Below, one piece after another: positions 25,003-33,807 of a stretch of DNA of 64,000 nucleotides. The stretch covers positions 1-64,000 of the forward strand of contig CAJQMR010000011.1 in the NCBI GenBank assembly GCA_905479495.1. Direction: 5' to 3'. The notes under the pieces were generated by a model, which was not told where the DNA came from, searched no databases, and saw only the letters and a program-made list of their open reading frames with translations. Numbering within the stretch: the stretch's first letter is position 1; every line of letters starts with the position of its first letter. The position numbers and the translations under genes are program-made. Source of the stretch: an uncultured Anaerolineae bacterium (lineage in GTDB: Bacteria > Chloroflexota > Anaerolineae > Promineifilales > Promineifilaceae).

Positions 25003-28000
25003 ATGAGTACCGTCGGCCAACGCGAACGCGCTACACAAAATCGGGTCATCAACCTGCTACAAAACCAGCTTGGCTACACCTATCTGGGCAACTGGGAGTA
25101 CCGGTCAAGCAATCGCAACATCGAACCGGAGCTGCTGCAAAGCTGGCTGCACCGCCAGGGCCACAGCGAAACGCTCATCAACAAAACGCTGCGGGCGTTA
25201 GACCAGGCTGCCGCCCTGGGCGACGGCAAAAATTTGTACGACGCCAACAAAGCGGTCTACAGCCTGCTGCGCTACGGTGTCAAAGTGCGCGAAGGAGCCG
25301 GAAAGCTAAACCAAACCATCTGGCTCATCGACTGGAATAACCCCTGCGAAAACGACTTTGCCGTGGCTGAAGAAGTCTCCATCAAAGGTGAACTCAAAAA
25401 ACGGCCGGACGTTGTTTTCTACATCAACGGCATTGCTTTAGGCGTGTTGGAGCTGAAACGTTCTAGTTCAGATGTGTCTAAAGGCATTCGCCAAAACCTT
25501 GACAACCAGAAGAAAGTGTTCATCCGCAACTTCTTCACCACCATGCAGCTGGTCATGGCGGGTAATGACACGCAGGGGTTGCGCTACGGTGCCATCGAAA
25601 CCCCGGAAAAATATTACCTCACCTGGAAAGAAGAAAATCCCCATTACCTGCCCGAAACCGACGACCGCAAAAACCGCTATCTGCCCTCTGCACCCTGCCC
25701 ACCAGCCACGAGCCCGCTGGACTGTGCCCTGCTGCGGCTGGTCAACAAAGAGCGCTTCCTGGAGCTCATCCACGACTTCATCGTCTTCGACATGGGCACC
25801 AAAAAAGTACCGCGTCACAATCAATATTTTGGCGTCCGTTCCGCCCAGACATTCATCGAGCGGCGTGAAGGTGGCATCATCTGGCACACGCAAGGCTCCG
25901 GCAAAAGCCTGACGATGGTCTGGCTGGCCAAATGGATTCGGGAAAACGTCACCGATGCCCGCGTTCTCATCATCACCGACCGCACCGAGCTGGATCAGCA
26001 AATCGAAGGCGTCTTCCTGGGCGTTGATGAACAAATCTACCGCACTCGGAGTGGAGCCGACCTCATCAGCACGTTAAACGCGCCAGATGAATGGCTCGTC
26101 TGCTCGCTGGTGCATAAATTTGGCCGGTCTGGCGAGGAAATAGACGATGCTGTAGCTACAGATGCTTATGTGGCAGATATTCAGGCCAGCCTGCCCAGCG
26201 ATTTCCGGGCAAAGGGGAACCTGTTTGTCTTTGTCGATGAGTGCCACCGCACCCAATCCGGCAAGCTGCACAAAGCGATGAAGGCTATTTTGCCCGACGC
26301 CCTTTTCATTGGCTTCACCGGCACGCCGCTGCTCAAGGCGGACAAACAGAAAAGCGTGGAGGTGTTTGGCCAGTACATCCACACCTACAAATTCGACGAA
26401 GCCGTGGCCGATGGCGTAGTACTCGACCTGCGCTACGAAGCGCGAGACATCGACCAGAACATCACCTCGCAAAAGAAAGTAGACCAATGGTTCGAGGCCA
26501 AAACACGCGGTCTGTCCGAGATGGCTAAGGTGCAGCTGAAGCAAAAATGGGGCACGATGAAGCAAGTGCTCTCCAGCCAATCCCGCCTGGAGCAAATCGT
26601 CAGCGATATTTTGCTAGATATGGAAACGAAGCCGCGCCTGATGGACGGACGCGGCAACGCCATGCTGGTTTGCGCCAGCATCTACCAGGCGTGCAAGGTA
26701 TACGAGCTGTTCAGCCGCACCGACCTGGCGGGGAAGTGTGCCATCATCACCAGCTACAAACCCTCTCCGGCGAACATCAAAGGGGAAGAAAGCGGCGAAG
26801 GGATGACCGAAAAGCTGCGCCAGTACGACATTTACCGCAAGATGCTGGCCGACTACTTTGACGAGCCGGAAGACACGGCGATGTACAAAATTGAGGAGTT
26901 TGAGAAGCAGGTCAAAGATCGGTTCAAAAAAGAGCCGGGGCAGATGCGGCTGCTCATCGTGGTAGACAAGTTGCTGACCGGCTTTGATGCGCCTTCGGCC
27001 ACCTATCTCTACATCGACAAGCAGATGCACGATCACGGCCTGTTTCAGGCTATCTGCCGCGTCAACCGGCTGGACGGTGAGGATAAAGAGTACGGCTACA
27101 TTGTCGATTACAAAGATTTGTTCAACAGTTTGGAAGGAGCCATCAGCGACTACACCAGCGGCGCACTGGACGGTTACGACAAAGAAGACGTGGCTGACCT
27201 GCTGACCAACCGACTGGAAAGAGGCCGGGAACGGCTGGACGAAACCCGCGAAGCGGTAAAGGCGATTTGCGAACCGGTGATGATGCCCCGTCAACAGGCC
27301 GATTATTTCCGCTACTTCAGCGCCGTTGATAACGCCGACAAAGAAACGATGCGCCAAAATGAGCCAAAGCGGGTGGCCCTCTACAAAGCGGTAGCCGCTT
27401 TCCTGCGCGCCTACGCCAACCTGGCCAACGAAATGCAAGAAGCAGGCTACACGTCCGCCGAAATTGCGACTATCAAACAAGACATTTACTTCTACGAGCA
27501 GCTCTCCGACGAGATTAAAATCCACAGCGGCGACTACCTGGACATGAAGCGATTTGAACCGGCTATGCGCCACCTGCTGGATACCTACATCCGCGCTGAG
27601 GACAGCGAAGTCGTGTCCGAATTTGAAGAGCTGGGCTTGATTGAACTCATTGTGGAGAAAGGGCTGGGCGAGCTTGATAAATTGCCCAAAGGGATCAAAG
27701 AGAGCGAGGATGCGATGGCAGAAACCATCGAGAACAACATCCGCAAAATCATTGTAGACGAGCAGCCGGTCAATCCCCGCTATTATGAAGAAATGTCGGA
27801 ACTGCTGGACGCCCTCATTGAGGAACGGCGGCAGCGAGCGCTGGAATATCAGGAATATCTGAAACGAGTGAAGGCGTTGGCCACCAAAGTGGTGCGGCCT
27901 GAAGGGGCGGGTACGGATCGATATCCCAGTTCATTGGATTCACCTGCCAAACGCAATTTATATGATATGCTCGACCAGAATGAAGGATTGGCGCTGCGGG

Positions 28001-28158
28001 TGGATACGGCCGTGCGCCACACCAAAAAAGCGGGCTGGGTACATAATCGATTTAAGCGGAAAGAAGTAGAAAACGCCATTCGTGAGGAGCTGGGTGATTA
28101 CCAAATCAACCTGGATGAGCTGATGGCGGTAGTCAAAGAGCAGAATGAATACAAGTAG
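25003..28158 (+). CDS. hsdR: type I restriction enzyme motor/endonuclease subunit
   Basis: A 1051-residue restriction subunit. The N-terminal PD-(D/E)XK nuclease is visible in DVVFYINGIALGVLELKRS (about 135-153). Two RecA-like SF2 motor domains follow, with Walker A QGSGKSLTMVW at about 297 and the DEAD-type box VDECHRTQ at about 412. The later motor motifs include LLIVVDKLLTGFDAP and CRVNRLDGEDKEYGYIVDY. The C-terminal helical region docks onto HsdM/HsdS. It pulls DNA past the enzyme and cuts when translocation is blocked. Length and motifs look complete, so the system is probably active. The last 14 bases overlap the metallopeptidase gene. Confidence 0.95.
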   Translation: MSTVGQRERATQNRVINLLQNQLGYTYLGNWEYRSSNRNIEPELLQSWLHRQGHSETLINKTLRALDQAAALGDGKNLYDANKAVYSLLRYGVKVREGAGKLNQTIWLIDWNNPCENDFAVAEEVSIKGELKKRPDVVFYINGIALGVLELKRSSSDVSKGIRQNLDNQKKVFIRNFFTTMQLVMAGNDTQGLRYGAIETPEKYYLTWKEENPHYLPETDDRKNRYLPSAPCPPATSPLDCALLRLVNKERFLELIHDFIVFDMGTKKVPRHNQYFGVRSAQTFIERREGGIIWHTQGSGKSLTMVWLAKWIRENVTDARVLIITDRTELDQQIEGVFLGVDEQIYRTRSGADLISTLNAPDEWLVCSLVHKFGRSGEEIDDAVATDAYVADIQASLPSDFRAKGNLFVFVDECHRTQSGKLHKAMKAILPDALFIGFTGTPLLKADKQKSVEVFGQYIHTYKFDEAVADGVVLDLRYEARDIDQNITSQKKVDQWFEAKTRGLSEMAKVQLKQKWGTMKQVLSSQSRLEQIVSDILLDMETKPRLMDGRGNAMLVCASIYQACKVYELFSRTDLAGKCAIITSYKPSPANIKGEESGEGMTEKLRQYDIYRKMLADYFDEPEDTAMYKIEEFEKQVKDRFKKEPGQMRLLIVVDKLLTGFDAPSATYLYIDKQMHDHGLFQAICRVNRLDGEDKEYGYIVDYKDLFNSLEGAISDYTSGALDGYDKEDVADLLTNRLERGRERLDETREAVKAICEPVMMPRQQADYFRYFSAVDNADKETMRQNEPKRVALYKAVAAFLRAYANLANEMQEAGYTSAEIATIKQDIYFYEQLSDEIKIHSGDYLDMKRFEPAMRHLLDTYIRAEDSEVVSEFEELGLIELIVEKGLGELDKLPKGIKESEDAMAETIENNIRKIIVDEQPVNPRYYEEMSELLDALIEERRQRALEYQEYLKRVKALATKVVRPEGAGTDRYPSSLDSPAKRNLYDMLDQNEGLALRVDTAVRHTKKAGWVHNRFKRKEVENAIREELGDYQINLDELMAVVKEQNEYK

Positions 28159-28870
28159 TTCAATAACAGTCAATGACATTCAGGTGCAGATTGTGCGCAA
28201 GGATATTAAGAATCTGCATTTGGGCGTGTATCCGCCAAACGGCCGTGTGCGTGCGGCCGTTCCGCTGCACGTCACCGATGAAAATGTACGCCTGGCGGTC
28301 ATCAACAAGCTGGGCTGGATTAAAAAGCAGCAGGCCCACTTTCGGGCGCAGCCTCGGCAGTCCCAGCGGGAAATGGTGACCGGTGAGAGCCATTATGTTT
28401 GGGGCAAACGGTATTTGCTGGATGTGATCGAGCGCACAGGCAAGCATGAAATTGCCATCAAAAGCAACAAGCGTCTGACGCTATTCGTTAGCCCCAACAC
28501 AACCAGAACCAACCGGGAACTGGTGCTGAATGAATGGTATCGCGCCACCCTCAAAGAACGAATCCCTGACCTCATTGCTAAATGGGAACCTATTGTTGGT
28601 GTGCAAGTAGGGGAGTGGGGTGTCAGGAAGATGAAGACGATGTGGGGGAGCTGTATGGTGGGAAACGGCCGTATCTGGCTCAACCTGGAACTGGCGAAGA
28701 AGCCGCCAGAATGCCTGGAATACATCCTGGTGCATGAAATGGTGCACCTGTTAGAGCGCCATCACAATGGGCAGTTTCGCACCTATATGGACAAGTTTAT
28801 GCCGCACTGGCGCTGGCATCGCGATGTATTAAACAGTGCTCCATTGGCGCATGAGGATTGGGAGTATTAA
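28145..28870 (+). CDS. YgjP/DUF45-type zinc metallopeptidase linked to hsdR
   Basis: 241 residues of the YgjP-like (SprT-related) family. The metal site is HEMVH at 197-201 with further His residues at 206-207 (ERHHNGQF), preceded by the family motif KTMWGSC at about 164-170 and IWLNLELAKKP. Genes of this family often follow hsdR, and they are thought to control levels of the restriction subunit or process partner proteins; that role is not proven. The start overlaps hsdR by 14 bases, so the two are coupled. Confidence 0.88.
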   Translation: MNTSSSITVNDIQVQIVRKDIKNLHLGVYPPNGRVRAAVPLHVTDENVRLAVINKLGWIKKQQAHFRAQPRQSQREMVTGESHYVWGKRYLLDVIERTGKHEIAIKSNKRLTLFVSPNTTRTNRELVLNEWYRATLKERIPDLIAKWEPIVGVQVGEWGVRKMKTMWGSCMVGNGRIWLNLELAKKPPECLEYILVHEMVHLLERHHNGQFRTYMDKFMPHWRWHRDVLNSAPLAHEDWEY

Positions 28871-28924
28871 AGACGTTGCCATTGGCGACTTATTGATTGG
28901 CTTAGAGTTGATTAGGATGAATCT

Positions 28925-29464
28925 GTGAACAAGGAAGAATTAGCAAGGTACCGTAACAGCAAATTTCGTAGGGAGTTACGAAATAGTATTTTACGGCACT
29001 TCAATTTGGATGAATTAAAAGTTTTGGCACATGACTTGTCCGTTAATTGGGATGCAATTTCTGGTGAAACTATCAATTTAAAGGTTAAAGAGCTGATAGA
29101 TTATTTGGATCGTCGAGGTTCATTAAGCGAGCTCACCCGAGAATTGCGCCGAGAACGTCCAAATGTAGCGTGGCCAGGATATCCTGAAGGCACGATTATT
29201 CATGTAAAGTTTGAATATTCGGCTTCGGGAAAAACATACGATGGTGAGCCGTTCATAAATTCCGGGAAAGCTGACATCACCTATGGTATTGACGGTGAAT
29301 ATTTTGATGATGGATTAGCCTTCGCAGAAGCGGTCTCTACCACAGCTGATCACGTGTACATTTTTGAAGTTGAAAAAAAGGGACGCTTTGGGATTTCTGA
29401 GCTTCATGTATCTATAACAAATTTGGAGGCGGGAATCTATCTGTCGGATTCAGGAAGTGAGTAA
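28925..29464 (+). CDS. effector-associated-domain protein with unknown C-terminal domain
   Basis: 179 residues, GTG start. Residues about 10-78 (RRELRNSILRHFNLDELKVL...LDRRGSLSELTRELRRERPN) form the same kind of helical effector-associated/death-like domain found at the C terminus of the 16009 membrane protein. The rest (about 85-179) is a beta-rich module (TIIHVKFEYSASGKTYDGE...VYIFEVEKKGRFGISELHVS) that I cannot name. By analogy with bacterial conflict systems, the shared domain would let this protein pair with the membrane protein. It follows the metallopeptidase by 54 bases in the same direction. Confidence 0.65.
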   Translation: MNKEELARYRNSKFRRELRNSILRHFNLDELKVLAHDLSVNWDAISGETINLKVKELIDYLDRRGSLSELTRELRRERPNVAWPGYPEGTIIHVKFEYSASGKTYDGEPFINSGKADITYGIDGEYFDDGLAFAEAVSTTADHVYIFEVEKKGRFGISELHVSITNLEAGIYLSDSGSE

Positions 29465-29838
29465 TATCTGCTAAGAGTAATTGATAACTTCTCCGAATCT
29501 TTATTTCTTGTGCTTTGGCTAATCGAGGCGGTTTTATTCTACACTCGGTTCGGACTCAGGGGGGCGTTGATCTGTTGCCAACCTTCCTAATTGTCAAAAT
29601 CCTGAGTATTTCGTTCAACTGAAAGCTTCAAGTGTCTGCGCCGGTAGGTGGGTTATTCTCATTGACAATTATAATCATTTATGATTATAATTAGAACAAA
29701 TATTCTTTTGTCGCTCCCGTCCATAAGAAAATTTCTTTCCCTGAGGCCTAGTAAGCAGCATCGAGGAATTTGGCGACCTGGACAAAGGAAGTTGTTCATT
29801 ACAAATGAAAATAGGGGATTTGCCCCGGAAAGGAGCAT
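29465..29838. other. recombinase leader and upstream region
   Basis: The first 195 bases show nothing recognisable. The promoter-operator is at 29662-29691. In the leader, a 13-codon ORF (MKIGDLPRKGAYV, 29805-29846) overlaps the recombinase ATG, and GGGGATTTGCCCC (29815-29827) could form a hairpin just before its AGGAG ribosome binding site. Both could tune recombinase expression. Confidence 0.45.
29662..29691 (+). promoter_or_regulatory. consensus promoter with palindromic operator (copy 2, facing the recombinase)
   Basis: TTGACA (29662-29667) and TATAAT (29686-29691) lie 18 bases apart, with the near-perfect palindrome 29667-29692 over them. Compared in opposite orientation with 16881-16913, only one base of about 32 differs, and that base breaks the central symmetry. 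The expected start near 29698 gives a leader of about 140 bases to the recombinase. It implies one repressor controls both sites. Confidence 0.85.
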
Positions 29839-31575
29839 ATGTCTAATGAATCAAAACAGACGGCTCCCAAGAAACCACATATGCCGCGATTTTTCTCGGC
29901 ACCTAATCTAGATGTCTTAGCTGACCATCCCATCATTGGGCCACGTCTAAATCCAGATTGGCGACCTAAGAAAAAGAAGCGGAAAAAGGAAATAAAAATG
30001 CGTTACGCAGCCTATGTCCGAATAAGTTCAGAAGAACAGATTGGTAATTACTCCATTGACGCCCAAAAGCGAGCCATCGAAGCCTGGGTGATTGCCAATG
30101 GCGGCATCTTAGTCAAGGTTTATACCGATGAAGGTAAATCCGGCCGCACCGCCGATAGACCCGCCTTCAAGGAGATGCGCAAAGATGCTCGTCGCAAGAA
30201 ATTCGATGCGATTATTGTGCACAAATTTGACCGCTTTGCTCGCAATCGTACCGATGCTTTGGCTGTAAAATCTTTGTTACGTCATGATTATGGCATCAAA
30301 GTTTTCTCAGTCAGTGAACCGTCAGAGGATAGCGATGGCCCAATGGGAGCCCTCATCGAAGGCATCATGGAATCGGTAGCTGATTGGTACAGCCAAAACT
30401 TAGGGGCGGAAACAGCCAAAGGTAAAAAAGAACGAGTTCACCAGGGCAGACACAACAATCGTGCGCCGTTTGGGTACAAGAAAAACAAAGCCAAAATGCT
30501 GGTGCCGGATGAGAACGAAGAGCCTGGTCTCATTATGGCTTTTGAGCAATATGCCACAGGTGATTTTAGCGACACAGATATTGCCAATTTACTAAACGAG
30601 GCTGGCTACAAGAGCAAGACTGGACGTCGCTTTTCCAAGGAAACAGTTCGAGACATCCTGCAAAACCGCACCTATTTGGGCAAAATAAAATACCAAAAAT
30701 ACAAAAGACGCTCCGATGGTTCACGTTCCTATGACGCCCCCGTTGAGTGGTTTGAAGGGGAACATGAAGCAATTCTTGATGAAGACCTTTTTGAAAAATG
30801 CCAGGAAGCGCGTGCCAAGCGCCGCAGCCATCGACAGGCCACGCCAAAGTACAATCCATATTTGCTGCGAAATCTTGCTTACTGTTACCGCTGTTGCAGC
30901 AATCCGCCCAAAGAAAAACTGTTCCGCCAATACGGGAAAATGCGACCAAAGGCAATCTCAAAGGGCAAGTGGCGCTATTATATGTGCCGTTCAAGAGATT
31001 TTGGGCACGAGTGTGACCAGAGCAGTGTCCATGTTGAAACCATCGACAACCAGGTAATTTCTGTCCTGATGAATTTGAAGCCGCCCAAAGATTGGCGCAA
31101 AGGCATTACAAAAGCGATGGGGGACATACTGGGTGAAAGAAACCTCGATGAGCGAATTGATGAAATTAAAGCGATTATTAAACGCATGGACACTCGCTGG
31201 GATCATGGATTTTTCACCAGTGAAGATGAATATCTTCAACAGCGCATCAAGTTACAGATGGAACTTGAACAACTTTCACCAATTGGAGATGACGAATTGG
31301 AGCAGGCAGCTGACTTGTTGAAAAATTTCCGTACGCATTGGGAACGGTTAGAAGGGGACGAAGAGGGGAGACATGAGCTCGTGAAGCTGATTGTGGAGAG
31401 AGTGTACATCCAGGATGAGAAAGTTGTAGCGATGACGCTGCGTTCTAACTATCATCTGGTACTTAACCACAAAACAAATGGGCCAACTGAATTCACAGTT
31501 GACCCAATTCTTTCCACGAGCGGGAGCGACGGGGATCGAACCCGCGATCTCTGGCTTGACAGGCCAGCGTGTTAA
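29839..31575 (+). CDS. large serine recombinase (integrase)
   Basis: 578 residues. The resolvase domain has the nucleophile Ser63 in YVRISSEEQ and the family motif IIVHKFDRFARN at about 125-136. The recombinase domain follows (about 205-310, HNNRAPFGYKKNK). A zinc ribbon comes next (CYRCC...YYMCRSRDFGHEC), then a coiled-coil stretch. The methionine at 29998 (MRYAAYV) is the conventional start; ATG 29839 adds 53 basic residues and has AGGAG only three bases away. The last 18 residues are encoded by the antisense strand of tRNA-Asp, so the original end was probably replaced on integration. It would catalyse site-specific integration and excision of the island. Confidence 0.9.
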   Translation: MSNESKQTAPKKPHMPRFFSAPNLDVLADHPIIGPRLNPDWRPKKKKRKKEIKMRYAAYVRISSEEQIGNYSIDAQKRAIEAWVIANGGILVKVYTDEGKSGRTADRPAFKEMRKDARRKKFDAIIVHKFDRFARNRTDALAVKSLLRHDYGIKVFSVSEPSEDSDGPMGALIEGIMESVADWYSQNLGAETAKGKKERVHQGRHNNRAPFGYKKNKAKMLVPDENEEPGLIMAFEQYATGDFSDTDIANLLNEAGYKSKTGRRFSKETVRDILQNRTYLGKIKYQKYKRRSDGSRSYDAPVEWFEGEHEAILDEDLFEKCQEARAKRRSHRQATPKYNPYLLRNLAYCYRCCSNPPKEKLFRQYGKMRPKAISKGKWRYYMCRSRDFGHECDQSSVHVETIDNQVISVLMNLKPPKDWRKGITKAMGDILGERNLDERIDEIKAIIKRMDTRWDHGFFTSEDEYLQQRIKLQMELEQLSPIGDDELEQAADLLKNFRTHWERLEGDEEGRHELVKLIVERVYIQDEKVVAMTLRSNYHLVLNHKTNGPTEFTVDPILSTSGSDGDRTRDLWLDRPAC

Positions 31576-31593
31576 CCACTACACCACGCCCCC
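31521..31593 (-). tRNA. tRNA-Asp (GTC)
   Basis: Read on the minus strand, the gene folds as a 73-base cloverleaf. The acceptor GGGGGCG pairs with CGCTCCC, the D arm is GTGTAGTGGTTAACAC, and the anticodon arm CTGGC-CTGTCAA-GCCAG has anticodon GTC. The T arm carries GTTCGATC, and the discriminator is G, as expected for Asp. CCA is not encoded. The recombinase reading frame overlaps it antisense to position 31575, making this gene the probable attachment site of the island. Confidence 0.95.
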
Positions 31594-31733
31594 TTGTTGA
31601 GCGACGGAGATAATATCAAATGTTGGGTAAACTGTCAAAAAATTGGGTGCAATTTTAGGTAGGAAATTGGTCAAGCTACACGGCCGTTTCCACACCTCTT
31701 GCCCCAATCCACCACCCTACGCTACCATTCCCC

Positions 31734-32501
31734 ATGCGCGAAAACAAAACAAAAACTAAACTCAAACAAGACCAACCCGTTTACGGCGTCCTCTCCGCCA
31801 GTCCGGACCCGTACCTGGCGGAACTCATCGGCCTGTCAGGCTTCGATTTTTACATGCTCGACGCCGAGCACGGCCCGCTGACGCCTGCCGATGCCGTCAA
31901 CGTCGTGCGTGCCTGCGATTCCGTAGACATCACACCGCTGGTGCGGGTAGGGCAGTTCGATATGAAGCTGGTGCTGCAATACCTGGATGCAGGCATGATG
32001 GGCATCATGATGCCTGGACTGCGTACGGCCGTTCAAATCCAAAAGTTCGTCAATGGCATGAAATATCCCCCAGATGGCAATCGTGGTCTGGGACCTGGAC
32101 GTGCTGCCAACTATCTGCTGGGCACGCCCGCCGAGCAAGCTGCTTACGTTGCTCAGGCCAACGACCAGATTTTGATTTTGCCCCAGTTTGAAGAGAGTGG
32201 ACTGCTTGACACATTGCCGGAGCTAACGGCCGTTCCCGGTGTCGATGGTTTTGTCATTGGCCCGCGTGATTTAGCCTTAAGTATGGGTTACGCTGACAGC
32301 GCCAACCATTCTGAGGTGCAAGAGCGGATTGACGACGCTGTTCACATTATTCGACAGTCTGGTTTGTGGGTGGGCATCACCGCAGGCAGCCAGGCCGCAG
32401 CCCAGCAGCAAATTGCACGAGGAGCCACTATCATCCTGACAACTGTACCGAGCTTACTCCAGGCTGGTGCCAGCCTGATGCTCCCTCCGACCATGGGCTA
32501 A
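31734..32501 (+). CDS. HpcH/HpaI-family aldolase
   Basis: 255 residues of the class II pyruvate-dependent aldolase family (HpcH/HpaI). The motif FYMLDAEHGP at about 40-49 carries the catalytic His. ITPLVRVG follows, and the metal-binding Glu and Asp are expected in LILPQFEESG and the GVDGFVIGPRDLALSMG loop. Members split 2-keto-4-hydroxy acids into pyruvate and an aldehyde, and the exact substrate cannot be read from sequence. It stands alone, just beyond the tRNA-Asp border, as the first gene of the resident-type region. Confidence 0.85.
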   Translation: MRENKTKTKLKQDQPVYGVLSASPDPYLAELIGLSGFDFYMLDAEHGPLTPADAVNVVRACDSVDITPLVRVGQFDMKLVLQYLDAGMMGIMMPGLRTAVQIQKFVNGMKYPPDGNRGLGPGRAANYLLGTPAEQAAYVAQANDQILILPQFEESGLLDTLPELTAVPGVDGFVIGPRDLALSMGYADSANHSEVQERIDDAVHIIRQSGLWVGITAGSQAAAQQQIARGATIILTTVPSLLQAGASLMLPPTMG

Positions 32502-32517
32502 AGCTTTAAAATAAACT

Positions 32518-32566
32518 GCAAAGACGCAAAGAAAAAAGAAAACTATGCATTCTCTGCGTCCTTTGC
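32518..32566. terminator. imperfect hairpin between convergent genes
   Basis: GCAAAGACGCAAAGA (32518-32532) is mirrored imperfectly by TCTCTGCGTCCTTTGC (32551-32566). It lies between the convergent aldolase and hypB genes, so it probably stops transcription from both sides. Confidence 0.6.
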
Positions 32567-32575
32567 GGTGAAAAA

Positions 32576-33229
32576 TTACTTCACTTTGGCTCGCAGCCAA
32601 TCAGCCCACGCTTCAATGCCTTCGCCTGTTTTGCAGGAAATGGGGAAGATGGCGGCATTGGGGTTGAGCAGGCGGATGCCGCGCTCGAAGTATTCCTGGT
32701 CGAAGTCGATATACGGCCGTAAATCCACCTTGTTCAAAACGAGCGCATCAATATTGCGGTAGATGTTTGGGTATTTGTACGGCTTGTCATCTCCTTCCGG
32801 CACGCTGGCGATGACTACATTGGCATGTGTGCCCAGATGAAACGCGCCGGGACAGATAAGATTACCTACATTTTCCACAATGAGTAGATCCAATTCGTCC
32901 AGCGGCATTTGGGGCAATGCCTTAGCCAGCATGACCGCATCTAAATGGCAAGAGCCACCCGTATTTATCTGTACCGCCGGACAGCCAGCAGCAGAAACTT
33001 TATCAGCGTCGATGGTAACGGCTGCCGTGTCCCCCTCCACCACACCAACGCGTAGGGCAGGGGTGATCGCTTCAATGGTGCGCAGAATCGTGCTGGTTTT
33101 GCCTGCCCCTGGCGAAGCCATGATGTTCAGGCCAAAAACGCCGTGCGCGTCTAGCTGTGCCCGGTTTTGAGCAGCCAGCTGATCATTGGCGCTCATAATG
33201 TCTTCAACGATAGAAATGGTTTTACTCAT
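32576..33229 (-). CDS. hypB: hydrogenase nickel-incorporation GTPase HypB
   Basis: 217 residues. The G1 loop is GLNIMASPGAGKTSTI at about 34-49, with a switch Asp in GVVEGDTAA and the guanine-specificity motif LVLNKVDL at about 162-169. The family metal-site residues Cys and His are seen in NTGGSCHLDAVML. The long N-terminal His-rich stretch of some HypB proteins is missing. It helps deliver nickel to the large subunit, with HypA. It overlaps the protease gene by four bases and is the last gene of the hydrogenase operon. Confidence 0.95.
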   Translation of the reverse strand: MSKTISIVEDIMSANDQLAAQNRAQLDAHGVFGLNIMASPGAGKTSTILRTIEAITPALRVGVVEGDTAAVTIDADKVSAAGCPAVQINTGGSCHLDAVMLAKALPQMPLDELDLLIVENVGNLICPGAFHLGTHANVVIASVPEGDDKPYKYPNIYRNIDALVLNKVDLRPYIDFDQEYFERGIRLLNPNAAIFPISCKTGEGIEAWADWLRAKVK

Positions 33230-33681
33230 AAGACAGGCTCCTTTGCCTGCATAATTTCTTCGATTTGGCAGACTGCTTCGCTGATGGCTTGCTGTACAGA
33301 CGGTGAAAGTTGTTCCTTAAAGCCAAAATCCTGTCCGGTGATCGTGACGAGCGTGGCAGCGGGCATACGGCCGTATAATTCTACCCCCATTGCCAGCAGC
33401 ACCGCCGGATGCAGCTGGTGGCTCGATGCGGGACCGTCAGTTGTTGGCTGGATGGATGTTACCATGACACGGCCTGGCTCACCATTCGCCCGCGCATCCA
33501 CAAAGATCACCCGTTTTGCCGCGTGAATACTGTCTAACAATTCCGGCAGGAGTTGATGGACGCAAACGGTCTGAATGGAGTCATTTGCCGAATCGGCCAA
33601 CGCTTCAGTCACGGCCCAGCCAACACCATCATCCCCCCGCAGCGGATTGCCAATACCAACGATCCACGTTTCACGCATCAC
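33226..33681 (-). CDS. [NiFe] hydrogenase maturation endopeptidase
   Basis: 151 residues of the HycI/HyaD/HoxW family. GIGNPLRGDDGVGWAV at about 10-25 contains the nickel-sensing Glu/Asp position (Asp), RVIFVDARANGEPG the second Asp, and the His is in PASSHQLHP. It removes the C-terminal tail of the large subunit after nickel is in place, cutting after the His of DPCLSCSTH in HoxH. The hoxW name would suit, but the assignment to that orthologue is not certain. Confidence 0.9.
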   Translation of the reverse strand: MMRETWIVGIGNPLRGDDGVGWAVTEALADSANDSIQTVCVHQLLPELLDSIHAAKRVIFVDARANGEPGRVMVTSIQPTTDGPASSHQLHPAVLLAMGVELYGRMPAATLVTITGQDFGFKEQLSPSVQQAISEAVCQIEEIMQAKEPVL

Positions 33682-33763
33682 GCATCACACCCAAAAGCGG
33701 GCGAGGCAGGTGGTAAAATCACCGCTGGTTTAACCAAGCACATCCCATCTACCTCTCATTGCT

Positions 33764-33807
33764 CACTGTTTACCGATCACTGACCACCGATTACCGTTAA
33801 CCGATTA
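33764..33807. repeat. short intergenic repeat of the GGTAATCGG family
   Basis: The stretch CACTGTTTACCGATCACTG followed by ACCGATTACCGTTAACCG is a tandem-like array of CCGATTAC units. Related units occur at 48145-48175 and 54641-54710. All three lie beside gene ends. Confidence 0.6.

Noticed and set aside
29681..29911. A 76-codon plus-strand frame just before the recombinase
   Set aside because: Its first codons contain the -10 hexamer of the recombinase promoter, so it would not be translated from that transcript.
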